Shown here: positions 1-11,141 of the stretch, one piece after another
Layout of the letters: every line of letters begins with the position of its first letter
Position numbering within the stretch: position 1 is the stretch's first letter
Source of the DNA: Rhizomucor pusillus
Taxonomy: Eukaryota; Mucoromycota; Mucoromycetes; Mucorales; Lichtheimiaceae
Direction of reading: 5' to 3'
Assembly: GCA_900175165.2 (NCBI GenBank)
Contig: FWWN02000373.1
Span: 1 to 64,000 of the forward strand
DNA length: 64,000 bases
Translations under genes and position numbers: made by a program
Notes under the pieces: generated by a model
The model's database searches: none
What the model saw: the letters and a program-made list of their open reading frames with translations, nothing else
What the model was told of the DNA's origin: nothing

Positions 1-1936
1 TCACCAACCACCTACAATTTGTGCCGAGCTTCTGGCCCGCTCACCAAAGTCCATGCATGTCAACCATATTCGCTTTTCACCTTGATTGAAGCGGACCGTG
101 CACGGAATCCTTGTGCGAAAGTTTTTAGATTAGTTGCAATGCAAGTTTTACAGCAGGGCAACAATGCCAAACTCGCCAAAGCCGACGTCACTGAAATCAC
201 CAGTCAAGCAACAGGAAAATGCAAAGAAATGATGACAGGCATCCTTGACTTGTTTGATGACGAAACTGACGCATCAGTCTTTGCTCACCTCCTGATCATC
301 TGACATCTCGTCTTTGTTCAAAGTCCTGTCTTCATCGTTGGTAACCTTCACAATAATCAGATTGGTTGGTCCTTAGGAATTTTAGCAGAGACTTACGTTG
401 TTACTGGTCGGGTTGATTGATTTCATTTTGCAGTTGATAAACTTATCATGGGAGGTTAAGTTCACCGCCAAAGTCTTCAAACTGGATTGGGGATGGCTTT
501 GCCATTTTGACATATTCCCGTCTTTCTACGGAGGGGTCATTGAAAGGCGGATAGCGGCGATTGCCAATTGAAAATATTCAATCGTCTTTTCTTTTCGACC
601 TTGCACGCATCTCTTGGTCAGCATTCCACAAACTATTCCATTTCAGCCAGTTCCTTGTCCAATTGTTGTAACTGTTTCTCCAGTTTCCGTATCAGTTCCA
701 GACGAAAATGCTCGCAGGCATTCTATAGTACGATGTGAGCTTTTAAGATCTTAACAAATAACAAGTCATTCATATACATTGTACTCGTCCCATGCTTGCT
801 GGCACTGGACTTTGTGTCATTCTTGGATCGAATGTAGTTCACAGTCTCTGCGTGTCTGTATCTTTCTTCGCTTTGTATGTCTTCTAATACCCAGATATAA
901 TCAGGATGCTGGATTTCCAAGTCAGAGAATTTATGGGTTGCTGATATGCCCTTGGACCTGTGCACGCAATGAGGATAATCAACATTGCTGTACAAGCTGT
1001 AAAGTAATGAACTTTGCAACTGTCTTACGTTCCGCTTGTACCGATTTCTACTTTTTTCGCTCTCTTGACTGTTTGGAAATTCGACCGCGTGTACTGCTCA
1101 TGTCGAAAATTGTGATGCGTAGTAGAAGGAAAGAGTCAGCTACCTAGAAAAATTTATCGCCGCAGAGTTGGATATGCCATTTGGACAACGGATACGCGAT
1201 AACTGCATAAAAGCAGCATTAACATCAAAGTATGCGTTCACGCTGCGTATATATCCCTCATCTCCCTTACTCCTACACCAAATCATCTAACAAGTATGTA
1301 ATGTAAATACTTCATGCTTACCACGATCTATGCCTGGTAAACGAAACGGATAAGGGTTGGATCGTTTAACTAAATATCCCCAGATGATAGAAAGCCTGCT
1401 GTAAAAGGTCAATTACCACATCAAACGGATATAAGGGCTATTCGTACAATATGCATATGCATAATCAGACCAGGATGCTGTCAACCAAGCTCTGGTTTCA
1501 TTGACCACCTGAAAGTAGAAATGAAAGATTGTTTCACCGATCGAATCTACTAGCCCTAAAATTAGGCCTGGAAACTTTTTTTAGATCGTTGAAATGAGCA
1601 TAGCATTTACTCGACAGTAAATATCATCAAAGCGATATTGGAGGCTATAAATTGGGATATCACGCTTGAGGTCTAGCTTTAAACTCACTCTGTTTCATTG
1701 CATATGATAAGGAGTACTTTCGAGTAGTACCTGGATTATCAGATTAATGCGGAGAGAATCTTCAAAGATTCAACGACCTGGATGATCTGCACCAAATATA
1801 GAAACCCGGGCAAAACTTCATGGATCAAGTTTTAGAACGCCGGGGCGCCACTGTTCACGACAGTTCGTCCGCAAGGTGCACTTGTATTTTTATTTCTTCT
1901 CGATAACTTTTTTTTATCAAGAAGGCAACAAACGAT
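1..1936. other. gene-poor left edge with possible gene relics
   Basis: No intact gene is visible. A short open frame at 19-303 (+) has no ATG near its start and no recognisable domain; it could be the last exon of a gene cut by the window edge. On the minus strand about 1019-625 two frames join into a coiled-coil-like, charged sequence (motif RLELIRKLEKQLQQLDKEL near 705-640) interrupted by a stop and a frame change, which suggests a decayed coding region. From 1150 to 1930 the DNA is AT-rich and stop-filled in all frames, and probably contains the promoter of the F-BAR gene. Confidence 0.4.
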
Positions 1937-4093
1937 ATGGGACCCGTTATTGATGAAGGAGTATTGCCTTCCCCCTGGGTATGATACATCCCCATGCGCG
2001 TACTCCGAGGAAGCATATGGTTACTGAACAAGGATGCAGGACGACGACGATCGAATGTTCCAGGCAATCACGATTAAACTAGAGCATTCAAGACAGACGT
2101 GCGAGGAGATCCTCAAGCTGTATGAAATAAGGTAGGAGAGCTTAGCAAACACGAGTAACGCGCCTACAGTGAACCAAGCTCACTCTATCGGTATTTCTTC
2201 AGAGCAGATATAGAGGAAGACTATGGCGACAGACTATTGAGGCTCTCACAGTTGCTGGTTGGTCAAAACGAGGAAGGAACTTTGGCTGCATCGATATCAC
2301 ACGTACCAAGCGCCATGGAAACGACAGCGCGAGCGCACTATGATCTTTCACAACAGTTAAGACGAAGTTTGGAAGCACCTCTTGCAGCTTTTCTTAAGGA
2401 TCAGGAAGAAAAACGCAGAGCTGTATGGAATAAAAAATCTCGTGATCGTGAGCATGATTCGACTAAATATGGAATCCTGTAGCAACACCAGCAAATTGAA
2501 AACTCGGCTCAATTGCGACTCAAGCACAGTACCAACGTTGTCAAGGTATCCCTTAGAGACATTATACTTTCTGCATAGTAATCGAAACTCACCCAACTTC
2601 GTTGCTATGCACCAAAGCTGCGAGAACACTACACTGCAGAGTGCACCAAACTCAGCGGAATGCAAAAGTATTTGAAGGAGAAAATGCCTTTGATGTCACC
2701 GAAAGAAGTTCATCAGGATGAGGAGGACATCATCGAGCAAGAACAAGTCGTTGCTACCGCTGGTAAATGATCAGCTACATAACCATATGTGAAAGATCTA
2801 AAGCTGATGTATTGCAATTCAGAGCAAGAATTCCGCCGCGCAGAGGAGGTGCTCAAGGATGTTACGGAGAAATGGTTATCTGATTGGGAGAATGCGTGCA
2901 ACATCTTCCAAAAATTGGAAAAGGAACGTATCCAGTTTTTACAAGAGAGCCTTTCTGGGTAAGGGATTGTAGCATGGAATTTCGAAGATGCGAGATTCTA
3001 TATACTAAAGTAGAGTGTCTTCGAAGTTTTGCAAACACGATGAGCAATATGTATATTGTAGATGAACAGGTATGGAGTTCTCTCGAGATTCTTGGAGCGG
3101 ATCAAGAAAATCTAAATGAATCTCCATCAGTGTTGTGGCAGAATACGATCCGCTTTGGAAAAGACAGACGTCGAAAGAGATATAAAACTATTCGCATACA
3201 AGTATGGATACAAGTCAAAAAGTCGAAATAGTAAGAATCCTTCTAGCAATCTCTTTTTGTACCTTTGTCACCTTACCATGCTTAATTTAGGGTCAATGTC
3301 TCGAGATAACTATCCTGGAGAACAGCTACCACCTCCAAGTACCAGTCTACCTCCCTTACCGACAGCTTTGCCACCGTTACCACCTATTATTCCTCCATCT
3401 ACCAGTCCAACCGATAGTGTACCAGTTCCACGCGCTTATTCCGACACGATGATTACAAGACAAGCATCTGATACTCAGCGCCCAAACCAACGAAGTGTCT
3501 CTCTTGCCTCTTTCAAAGATGACCTTCCACATCAAAGCCCAGTCAATGATAACAATCGAATAGGAGACCAAGATACAATGAGTTCTGCTTTTCAGGAAGT
3601 CGAAAGTATGCTCGAGGATGTAAGCTCCGGTTTCGATTCACTTTCGCTCAGCTACAAAAAGCGCCACAGTGATCACCACTCATCATCAGAGATCAATTAT
3701 CAGCATGCCAATGACTCGAGTATTTTCACACAGCGGAGCAAATCTCCATCATCGTCTAGCACTTCTTCCAGAAGGAAAACAGACAACAACCTACGTTTTA
3801 AGCCTATACCGAACCCTGAATACTACACGGGACGAAACAGTGTACCGACTATACCCAATAATTACAACAATACTGCCAGCACTGTTAGCAACTTGAACGT
3901 CAACAACTGTAATAATGTTATGAACAACAGCAACAGCAATGATCATAAGGAGGAAGAATCGGAGAGTGAGGATGAATTCCCTCCGCTTGCGAGAAGAAAG
4001 CCCAGAGAAGAAAAATGGATGATCTCCTCCGTGCGTCGACCACAGCAGCTGCCTGTTCTTTCACAGAATGCACAAATATATCGCCGTTCATAG
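1937..4093 (+). CDS. F-BAR domain protein without SH3 (Cdc15/Imp2/PSTPIP-like)
   Basis: The predicted protein of about 547 residues has nine exons (1937-1978, 2040-2131, 2203-2422, 2483-2545, 2618-2762, 2823-2958, 3027-3069, 3131-3230, 3291-4093), all phase-consistent. The first eight exons make an F-BAR domain: DDDDRMFQAITIKLEHSRQ, then RADIEEDYGDRLLRL, and later EKWLSDWENACNIFQKLE and RSALEKTDVERDIKLF, which are diagnostic positions of the family. Such domains dimerise, bind curved membranes and in fungi scaffold the cytokinetic ring or endocytic sites. The last exon is low-complexity: a proline-rich stretch (LPPLPTALPPLPP), then Ser- and Asn-rich sequence and an acidic patch. No SH3 domain follows, unlike Cdc15/Hof1. 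The start is the least certain part; the 14-residue first exon is supported only by frame and a GTATGA donor. Confidence 0.85.
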
Positions 4094-5403
4094 TCATACC
4101 TTCTGTAAATTTAACTTATTTCTCCCATACACATGCCCTACATTATCACATACACACCGCACTATGCATTATATACTACATGGCCAAAGTATACATATGG
4201 GCTTAATTTCACATTTGAATCATTTTGTTCGTGAAATATATATAAAGTATACATAGTACTCGCATTAAAGGATTGTTATATACCTCGAATCGAGTGGCTG
4301 CTTTGTCGATGGCTAAACCTTCTGAATTTCATCGGACTTGTTGAAGAAGTCCATCGAATATTCCTAAGTCAACTTTTATCCAACAAACTACTATGACAAA
4401 CTGCAGAGCACACTAGTAATAGCGATATATATATATGAAGATACGACCTAGAGCAGATACCATAAATTGTTATTGACTGTAGAAAGTGTAATGTCATTTG
4501 AAATTAACGGCGGTCAAGTCCACTTGGTTGAGCAGTTTGCCGAAAAATGTAATAGAAGCCGCTAACTTATTGCGCGTTACACGCTCTTCTGCGGCTGCTA
4601 CCGCGGTGTTATATTGAAGATAAGTTTCGTCATATGTCCGCTGTGAACTCCTGAGACCTTGTTCCTCGGTGAATGTAGGTCACAATAGAGATTTTCCGCT
4701 CTTGGCAAGTACCTATCAGAATTAAGCAAGAAGAAGGAGGGATATTGGAAAATAGCTGTACAAGATCAAAAGTAAAAAAAAAACCAACGATAGAAACGAC
4801 TGCGATATCACCATCATGTCTCATATAACAGCTTTTAATCATCCAAAATTCTCCTTTCCAAAATATAATCAGCCTCGTTGCGAATGTTTATGGATATTGT
4901 ATCGGATCCTGTGAAGTGTAAAACTCTTACATAGCTGCAGAGTCTATTACCAATCAGGTAAATTATTCCTGTACCATCGCTCAAAAGGTGATAGCAGAGC
5001 ACTTTGCAGCTCCATATTATCCTAATGACTATTCGAGAGAGCAGCCAACTAATGTCTGTATGTAATAAACTGAATATACAGTACTCTATTAAGTTCCAAT
5101 GACGTTTCTGTCCATATGGAATGAGCATGTAATATAATTGCCAATATCTCGAGGGAGCAGTGCTCGAATTGAGGTACGTTCGTCGCGAAAATTCAAGAAC
5201 ACAATGCAAGTTTAGGTTTCCGCGCGCACGACCCGCCCTTCTTTTCTTGCAAGCTCCGACATTTTTCTAGCCTGGGCTCCATTTCTGTTTGCTTCGATTG
5301 TGCAGAGAGGGAGTGCGTGCGTCGTTTCTTTTCCTTTCACCCCGACAGACGCAAAACAAAAATCAACAGTTGGGCCTTACGAGGTCTTCGGCTGCAAGCA
5401 ACA
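4094..5403. other. intergenic region between F-BAR and PAQR genes
   Basis: This stretch should hold the 3' end of the F-BAR transcript and the promoter of the PAQR gene. A 124-codon open frame on the minus strand (4835-5209) shows no domain, no splice context and no neighbour in frame, so I treat it as chance. AT-rich dinucleotide runs occur at about 4225-4250 and 4420-4440. A pyrimidine-rich leader precedes the next start codon. Confidence 0.5.
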
Positions 5404-6952
5404 ATGGAAAATATCCTTACAATTAAGAGCGGCACGGGCGGCTGCGACGATACCCTCGATATAGACGCTCTCTTTCGAGACCAACTAGTACCTCTTTTAC
5501 AAAAGTTCAAGTGTCGGCTTTCCCAGTTCGAGCAGAGTGTCAACGACGATAGCAAACGACTGCAGGATTACAGCAGTGCCAAAATAAAACGTGCCTACGA
5601 AGTCCTCGAGGCGCTCGACAAGGAATGGCACAATCGCTGGCAGAGTTGCTTTTCTGCTGATAAGCAGCATGGACTCTTTCCGGCATTCTTGACACAGACC
5701 CTGCAACAATCCCTGACCGACCTTTCGGAAAAGTACAGGGAACTCGAGTCAACACTCGTCCGCTCGGATGACTATTTTGAAAAGACTCTTGATGACACGA
5801 TCGATGCTCTCATGAGCAAGATCGAGGAAGTGGACGGCAGAATCTCGGATGCCATTGATCGTGCGGCTGAAATGAGGCACAAAGTGCACGAAAAGATTCA
5901 CAAGGTAGCTGGTCGCGCTAGCGAACAGATGGATCAGCTCAAGCAGGCTGTAGCTCACGGTGCCAAACGCCTGCTGTCGTATGAAGAGCTTCCGGAGCAA
6001 TGGCGAAACAATAAGGTAAAACAAAACTGTAATCCGGTGATGAATTTTCTGCATAGTTTCTGACGAAACGAATCGTTCGTGCATTTTTATTTATAGTACA
6101 TTCACACGGGTTACCGGTTTCTTTCAACGCCGTCGCAGTGCTGGCACTCTTTATTGTACTTGCACAACGAGACTGGAAACATTTACACGCATCTCGTTGG
6201 TTTCATTGTGTTCCTATCCATCGGGATCTACGAACTGTTCTTTTCTCCTTCACTGTCTGAAGCACCAACCATCGACCGTGTCATCTTTGCCGTATTCTTT
6301 TGTGCAGCTTGCAAGTGTCTAATGTGCTCCACTGTGTGGCATACATTATCGGGGATCAACGACTATCATCTGTTTAAACGGGTTGCTTGCTTAGATTACG
6401 TCGGAATCTCGGTTCTTATCTGCGCAAGCGTCGTCCTCACGGAATACTATGGCTTTTACTGCCATGACATGTGGCGTAACACATACATGCTCGGCACGGG
6501 CACATTGGCAATTGTTGGCGCCATTATTCCTTTCATGGAGTGGTTTGAACGTCACGGTAAGTTGAGACATCCAAAGAAATGGAAAACATTTGTACTTAGA
6601 AAGTATCACAAACGGATCTATTGCAGAAATGAAATGGTTGCGGATCTCCTTTTTTATCACACTTGCTGCTTCTGGCATTTTCCCGCTCTCTCATTTATCG
6701 TATGTGTACGGTACAAAGCCTTTGCTGGCGTGGCTGTCACCAGTTCTGAAATCGATCACATGCTACATCCTGGGTGTGGTCGTCTACGGCAACCAGCTTC
6801 CAGAGGCCATTTGGCCAGGCAAGTTTGATCACATTGGTCACTCGCATCAACTGTGGCACTTGTTCGTCTGCGGCGGTATCTGGTACCATTACGCGGCAGC
6901 TCTCAGCTTTTTGCAACAACGTGAAGCTTTTGGTTTGTGTCAAGTGCAGTAA
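5404..6952 (+). CDS. PAQR/Izh family seven-transmembrane protein with long N-terminal helical region
   Basis: Three exons (5404-6015, 6097-6556, 6627-6952) encode about 465 residues. The second and third exons carry the PAQR (AdipoR/haemolysin III) signature: YIHTGYRFLS before the first segment, HNETGNIYTHLVG, several hydrophobic helices, and the terminal motif PGKFDHIGHSHQLWHLFV containing the metal-binding histidines. Yeast members (IZH1-4) act in zinc and sterol/lipid homeostasis; animal members act as ceramidase-like receptors. The first 200 residues are soluble, charged and predicted alpha-helical, as in yeast Izh3, rather than the short tail of Izh1/2. ATG 5404 is the first in frame; the frame stays open to about 5317 but without ATG. 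A polyadenylation-like AATAAAAT lies near 7150. Confidence 0.9.
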
Positions 6953-7530
6953 CGAGTATAGAGAAACCTTGCAACGGTACATAGAAGTATGCAAACAATA
7001 TTTCCATCTCCCTCTTCTTTTACTTACATTGCATCCCATTAATCAAAACTCCTCCACTATACACCCATTCCAGCCGTTGTGTTGTACGTTGCCGCCTGCA
7101 GGGTCCATGCACATGGGCTTTACAGACGGTTTCTAAACGCATTGTACTCCAATAAAATCAATAATTTTAATCCAAAGCTGAGGAGCACTGGATCAAGAGT
7201 CTGAGCATGAGGACCCTGAAGTGCAAAAATCATGCACATTTGCAACTATTACTCAGACCCTTATCGAAGCACGCAAGAGGCCAAAACAGACCGATAAAGC
7301 TGTCAAGTACCAGTTCTTGTTTGCAGTCATGTAATTCAAATGTGGAACAGCGGATAGCGAAGGAGGGAGGTGAAGCGATGTTAATGGGCGATAGCCAACC
7401 GAAAGCAATGAGGCGCCCATGACTCTGGTGTCACAAGAGTTGTTCTCATGCTCTCGGTCTATGTCCTACGTCATTCGCTCTTTTCCATCCTTTTTCCCTT
7501 CCCTGTACTTGAAGCGTATAGTTTGTCGCA
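6953..7530. other. intergenic region between PAQR and bHLH genes
   Basis: Contains the PAQR 3' region (AATAAAAT near 7150) and the probable promoter and leader of the bHLH gene. No conserved coding sequence is visible. Confidence 0.5.
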
Positions 7531-7587
7531 ATGTACAATGTACAGTACCAAAACCCAGCATACAGCTCGCGGCAACAACAACAACAG

Positions 7588-7619
<32 letters not shown>

Positions 7620-8785
7620 GCAGCCACATGATGTCGGCAGCATAGCGGCTGCGGCTGCCGCCATGGGAAGCGATCAAAAGGCTTTTCCTTCGCCTTTGAC
7701 GACCTCTTCTTTGGATTCACCTCCACACCCGCATCAAAAAATGCAGTCCATGATGTCCTTAAATAGCAACGCTCCCGCTTCGCCGAAACCGTACCCATCC
7801 TCTTCAGCCTCCTCGCGACCGTACGACATACAACATCATCCTTACAATACCCCGACACCGAGTTACAACCAGCCATCCTCGGCAGTCGCAGCAGCAACAA
7901 TAGCAGCGGCCGTGGCCGCAGGAGGCACAGGAGGGCCTCCTCCTATGACTTCGCAAAGCCTTCATCATCAAACAACTCAAGCATCGCCTTCGATTAAACG
8001 AGAACAACGCATGTATTACTCTCAGGAACAAGGAACAAAGCAATGGTCTGCTGTAAACACCGCAGGCATCGGCGCACCTCCAAAGAGTGCTGCCGCTGAC
8101 CACGGTGCTTCTTCCAAGCAGTCCGATTCGTCCATGGTATCACCGACCAGCGCTGGCAGTTTTGATGAGGAGATGCAACAGAGAAAGTTAGTACCAAGGA
8201 AGAAAGGGACATTTGCAATCTGACTGGGGAGCGGGTTAGACCCACACGCACGCACACATCTCCAAAGCTGGGGGAGGGAGATGATGTTTGGTTTGAAAAA
8301 GGATGTGTGTGAGGGTACACGTGAGCAACGTTGGGTGGGCTCCATTGAAATGAAAGTTTCACAATATTAACAACAAATATTCACTTTTCTATAGCATGCA
8401 GCAGCTGTTTGAAAAGAAGCGGCGAAGGCGTGAATCACACAACGCAGTTGAGAGACGGAGACGTGATAACATCAATGAACGCATAAACGAACTTGCAACC
8501 TTACTCCCCGACCGAGATGCAACCAAGGCAAACAAAGGCACTATCTTGCGGAAATCCGTAGATCACATCCGAATCTTGCATGAGAAACTGAACCAGTATC
8601 AGCAACGAGTTCAAGAGCTCGAGAGTCTTCTAGAAATGTATCGTGTTCGAAGCGGCAACATGGGAATCGACCGGCAGCAGGCCGCCGCCGCAGCTATGAT
8701 ACCCTCAGGACATCCACTGGATATTTCGGGAATGCCGCCGCATCATCATCTCGGTGGTCATGATCCATTCCGCAGGGACGGTTGA
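7531..8785 (+). CDS. bHLH transcription factor with polyQ N-terminus (USF/MITF-like helix-loop-helix)
   Basis: Two exons (7531-8186 and 8395-8785, intron 208 nt, phase 2) encode about 348 residues. The second exon opens with the basic region and helix 1, [20 protein letters not shown], with the H, E and R positions that read an E-box CANNTG half-site, followed by [20 protein letters not shown] (loop and helix 2) and a short leucine-containing coiled coil ([17 protein letters not shown]). This is a class B/III E-box-binding nuclear factor related to fungal USF/Cbf1-like proteins; the exact orthologue cannot be named. The first exon is low complexity: 17 consecutive glutamines, Ala-rich, and Ser/Pro-rich segments typical of activation domains. 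The intron is unusually long for this window. The tail is Ala/His-rich. Confidence 0.88.
7573..7623 (+). repeat. CAA/CAG microsatellite encoding 17 glutamines
   Basis: Seventeen CAA or CAG codons in a row inside the first exon of the bHLH gene. Interrupted CAG tracts of this kind are length-variable in many fungi. Confidence 0.9.
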
Positions 8786-9604
8786 TAAACGATGATGCTA
8801 AGACGAAAAACATTTCTCTTTTGTCCTATTCTTTCCCCTTTCTCCCTCTTATATACGTTATACATGCCATTGAGAGCTATTTACCCATCCACCGTGTTGC
8901 TGCCGCTATCGGCAGTAAACTGTTTTAAGCACTATTCCCCCCAAATTGCGCTGTTTATACCTTATACATATCTTTCCCTTCTTTTTCCTTTGTCTCATAA
9001 CTTCTTCTCCCCTTCTTCTTGTCTTCTTATCCTGATGATACATACACGGATACATAAGCCAATCTCATAGGCCATATATGCTTCCATAGCGCGTCATGTT
9101 TATAGTTTGCGGTTTATTTTAGCACACAGCCTGTCAAATACTAATGTATCATGAATGTTTCCCAAATGCGTGTGTGTTTGTGGTTTTACACGTGTTTTGA
9201 AAGCATAACGCGACGAGGTCGTCGCTATATTGTCACGAAACTCTTTAAATGCTTCAGTGCACTTATTGCGTGCAAAAACAGAACTTTCAAGTTGGTGGAA
9301 GGCTTGTACGTTCGATAGAACATGTCAAAAGCCCCGAAGTGTCTCTTATGCGAGCATAATATCGCTGCCATTTGGTAGCATAGTTGAGACGTAAATTGAT
9401 ATGGAAGTGCCATTGTAAGATTTTTTTCAATCGACAGATTAGGTATCAATTATGTACAATATGGTTAGGTAATGAATCAAAAATCCAATAAATAACAAAT
9501 ACAGCTAGAGTTCCTAAAAGACTACCAATTGTCAAACCAAGTTGAATCATTTGGCACTTTGGAACGTCTTTTTCATTTTACATTGTATTGATCATATATC
9601 ATAT
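8786..9604. other. intergenic region between convergent bHLH and ASCC1-like genes
   Basis: Pyrimidine-rich sequence follows the bHLH stop to about 9030 and looks like a 3' UTR. An AT-rich stretch follows. No coding signal was seen. Confidence 0.5.
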
Positions 9605-11010
9605 TTACAGTGGTATCGACCCTTCACTGATGTAAGTATTGTTTGGACCGCGACGACCCATCTTCATCAAATGGAGCTTATCGAGCTTGACGGTGCCTAG
9701 ATCCAGTTGTCCAAATTCTTTCAAAATTGGTCGAGCATCAAACGGTAATCTCTTCTTCTTATCGCCATTCTTGCGATGTGATGTATTAATAAGCGTCGCA
9801 TGCATCTATGTTTTTTGATTTTAACGCTTCCTTCAAGATACGCTGATATATTCTATCCATACCTTGAAAGGTCTGTCGTCCTTCACCATTAGACCGGCTT
9901 CGACTGTCTTTTCGATCAATGCAGCTTACAATGACAAGCATGAGTCTCTCACTATCAGATTTCATAAAACTGAGGAGCTCTTACAACAAAGTTTGCCGAG
10001 TCGATCGTCGTCTTCAGGCTGATTCGGCTCAATATACAAGACATGTGCATTCGCTATATACAGATAGGTAAAAGTTATTAGTCGATAGTTGACGAGGATA
10101 TGTAAGCTTAGATGAATGGTACCTGGATCGCTCTGCATGATATTGAGACCGCGAAGGTGTACATTGAGAGCTTTGCCATCCTTCAATGTATCTTTTACCA
10201 GCCTTGCGCAATCTTCCTTCAAAAATCGCACAGCTCGTTCGATTTCTTCTTGGTTCAGCAGTTTATACACTCCAAGTGTTATATGCAGATTAAGAGTAGA
10301 CACAAGAATACTGGGATCCATCCCGTCGCATTTGAATGTTGATGATAAAATAGAATTTTGGAATTCTTCCATTTTACGAGTGGTATAGGGCGATGATAAT
10401 GGAATCGACAAAAAGTGTGTAGGCGGTGTTCGATTGTATGACTAATTGATGAAAATCACATCAGCGCATATCAACCTTAGAGATCTCTCTGCATTGTTAC
10501 CTCCTTAATGAGAGTATCAATAGCTTCTTTTGCCTTTTCAATTTTATCCTGAGTACCCTTGATCAAAACAGTATCACGTCCAGTCTTCACATCTATGCGG
10601 GTCCCGGTTGCCGTCCTGATCCGCTTTAGATTCGTACCTCCACGCCCTAACCATTTGAAAACTTGTTACTATGGCGGCGCAGTCGACGCATGCAGATATC
10701 ATTTACCGATAAGAATGCCATGAAAATTAACCGGAACTGGATGATAATAAGTGATGATATCTTCGGTGTAGATCGTTTCCGTTTCTTCGTCGCTCGAAGC
10801 ACTCGGGGACTCTTGAAGTAACCGAAGCTGTAGTCAGACAAACCACGATCGAGATTCGAAACAAAGATATCACAAACCCCGTTCTCGTTTCTCGGGCATG
10901 CGTGGTGTAAGAGAAGCGGTCGGTACTCGGTACGTTCTATTTTGCACCTTTACAAGGCTGATGCCTTGCAGTGATTTGATGACTTTGGAGGAAGAACTGC
11001 TGGCTGCCAT
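9605..11010 (-). CDS. ASCC1-like protein: KH domain plus AKAP7/2H-phosphoesterase-like domain
   Basis: Seven exons (11010-10927, 10827-10707, 10646-10501, 10441-10123, 10053-9985, 9924-9863, 9805-9605) give about 333 residues with every junction in phase. The KH domain spans exons 2-3 (NFHGILI joined to GRGGTNLKRIRTATGTRIDV, then RDTVLIKGTQDKIEKAKEAI). The C-terminal half has PTHFLSIPL and two HxT motifs (LHITLG and MHATLI) of the 2H-phosphoesterase/AKAP7 fold, and ends in a KLDKLHLMKMG motif that matches ASCC1. In animals ASCC1 is a subunit of the ASCC alkylation-damage and ribosome-rescue complex. Exon 1 carries ISLVKVQNRTYR, equivalent to the human N-terminal motif. The donor at 10926 is chosen because only it preserves frame; a longer exon 1 would break the KH frame. 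Confidence 0.87.
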
Positions 11011-11141
11011 GTCACGAGGGAAAAAGCGATATGTTCCGAACGGCATGAATTTCAAGCTGGTTGCCTGCGTGACAAAAGCCACTTTCTCACTCCAGAGATT
11101 CCTCCCCACCCCCAGCTTCCCTTACCTTACTAGAACTAGCT
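11011..11141. promoter_or_regulatory. short divergent promoter between ASCC1-like and PPR genes
   Basis: Only 131 nt separate the two start codons, which face away from each other, so the two genes must share a bidirectional promoter. The sequence has a C-rich block near 11100-11125. No known factor site was identified. Confidence 0.6.

Noticed and set aside
4835..5209. 124-codon minus-strand frame
   Set aside because: No domain, no splice partner, and composition like the surrounding intergenic DNA.
5317..5403. Upstream extension of the PAQR protein
   Set aside because: The open frame begins with GTG at 5317 and contains no ATG before 5404, so a nuclear gene would start at 5404.
7446..7900. 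Overlapping long frames on both strands across the polyQ region
   Set aside because: Triplet repeats open several frames at once; only the plus-strand frame splices to the bHLH domain.
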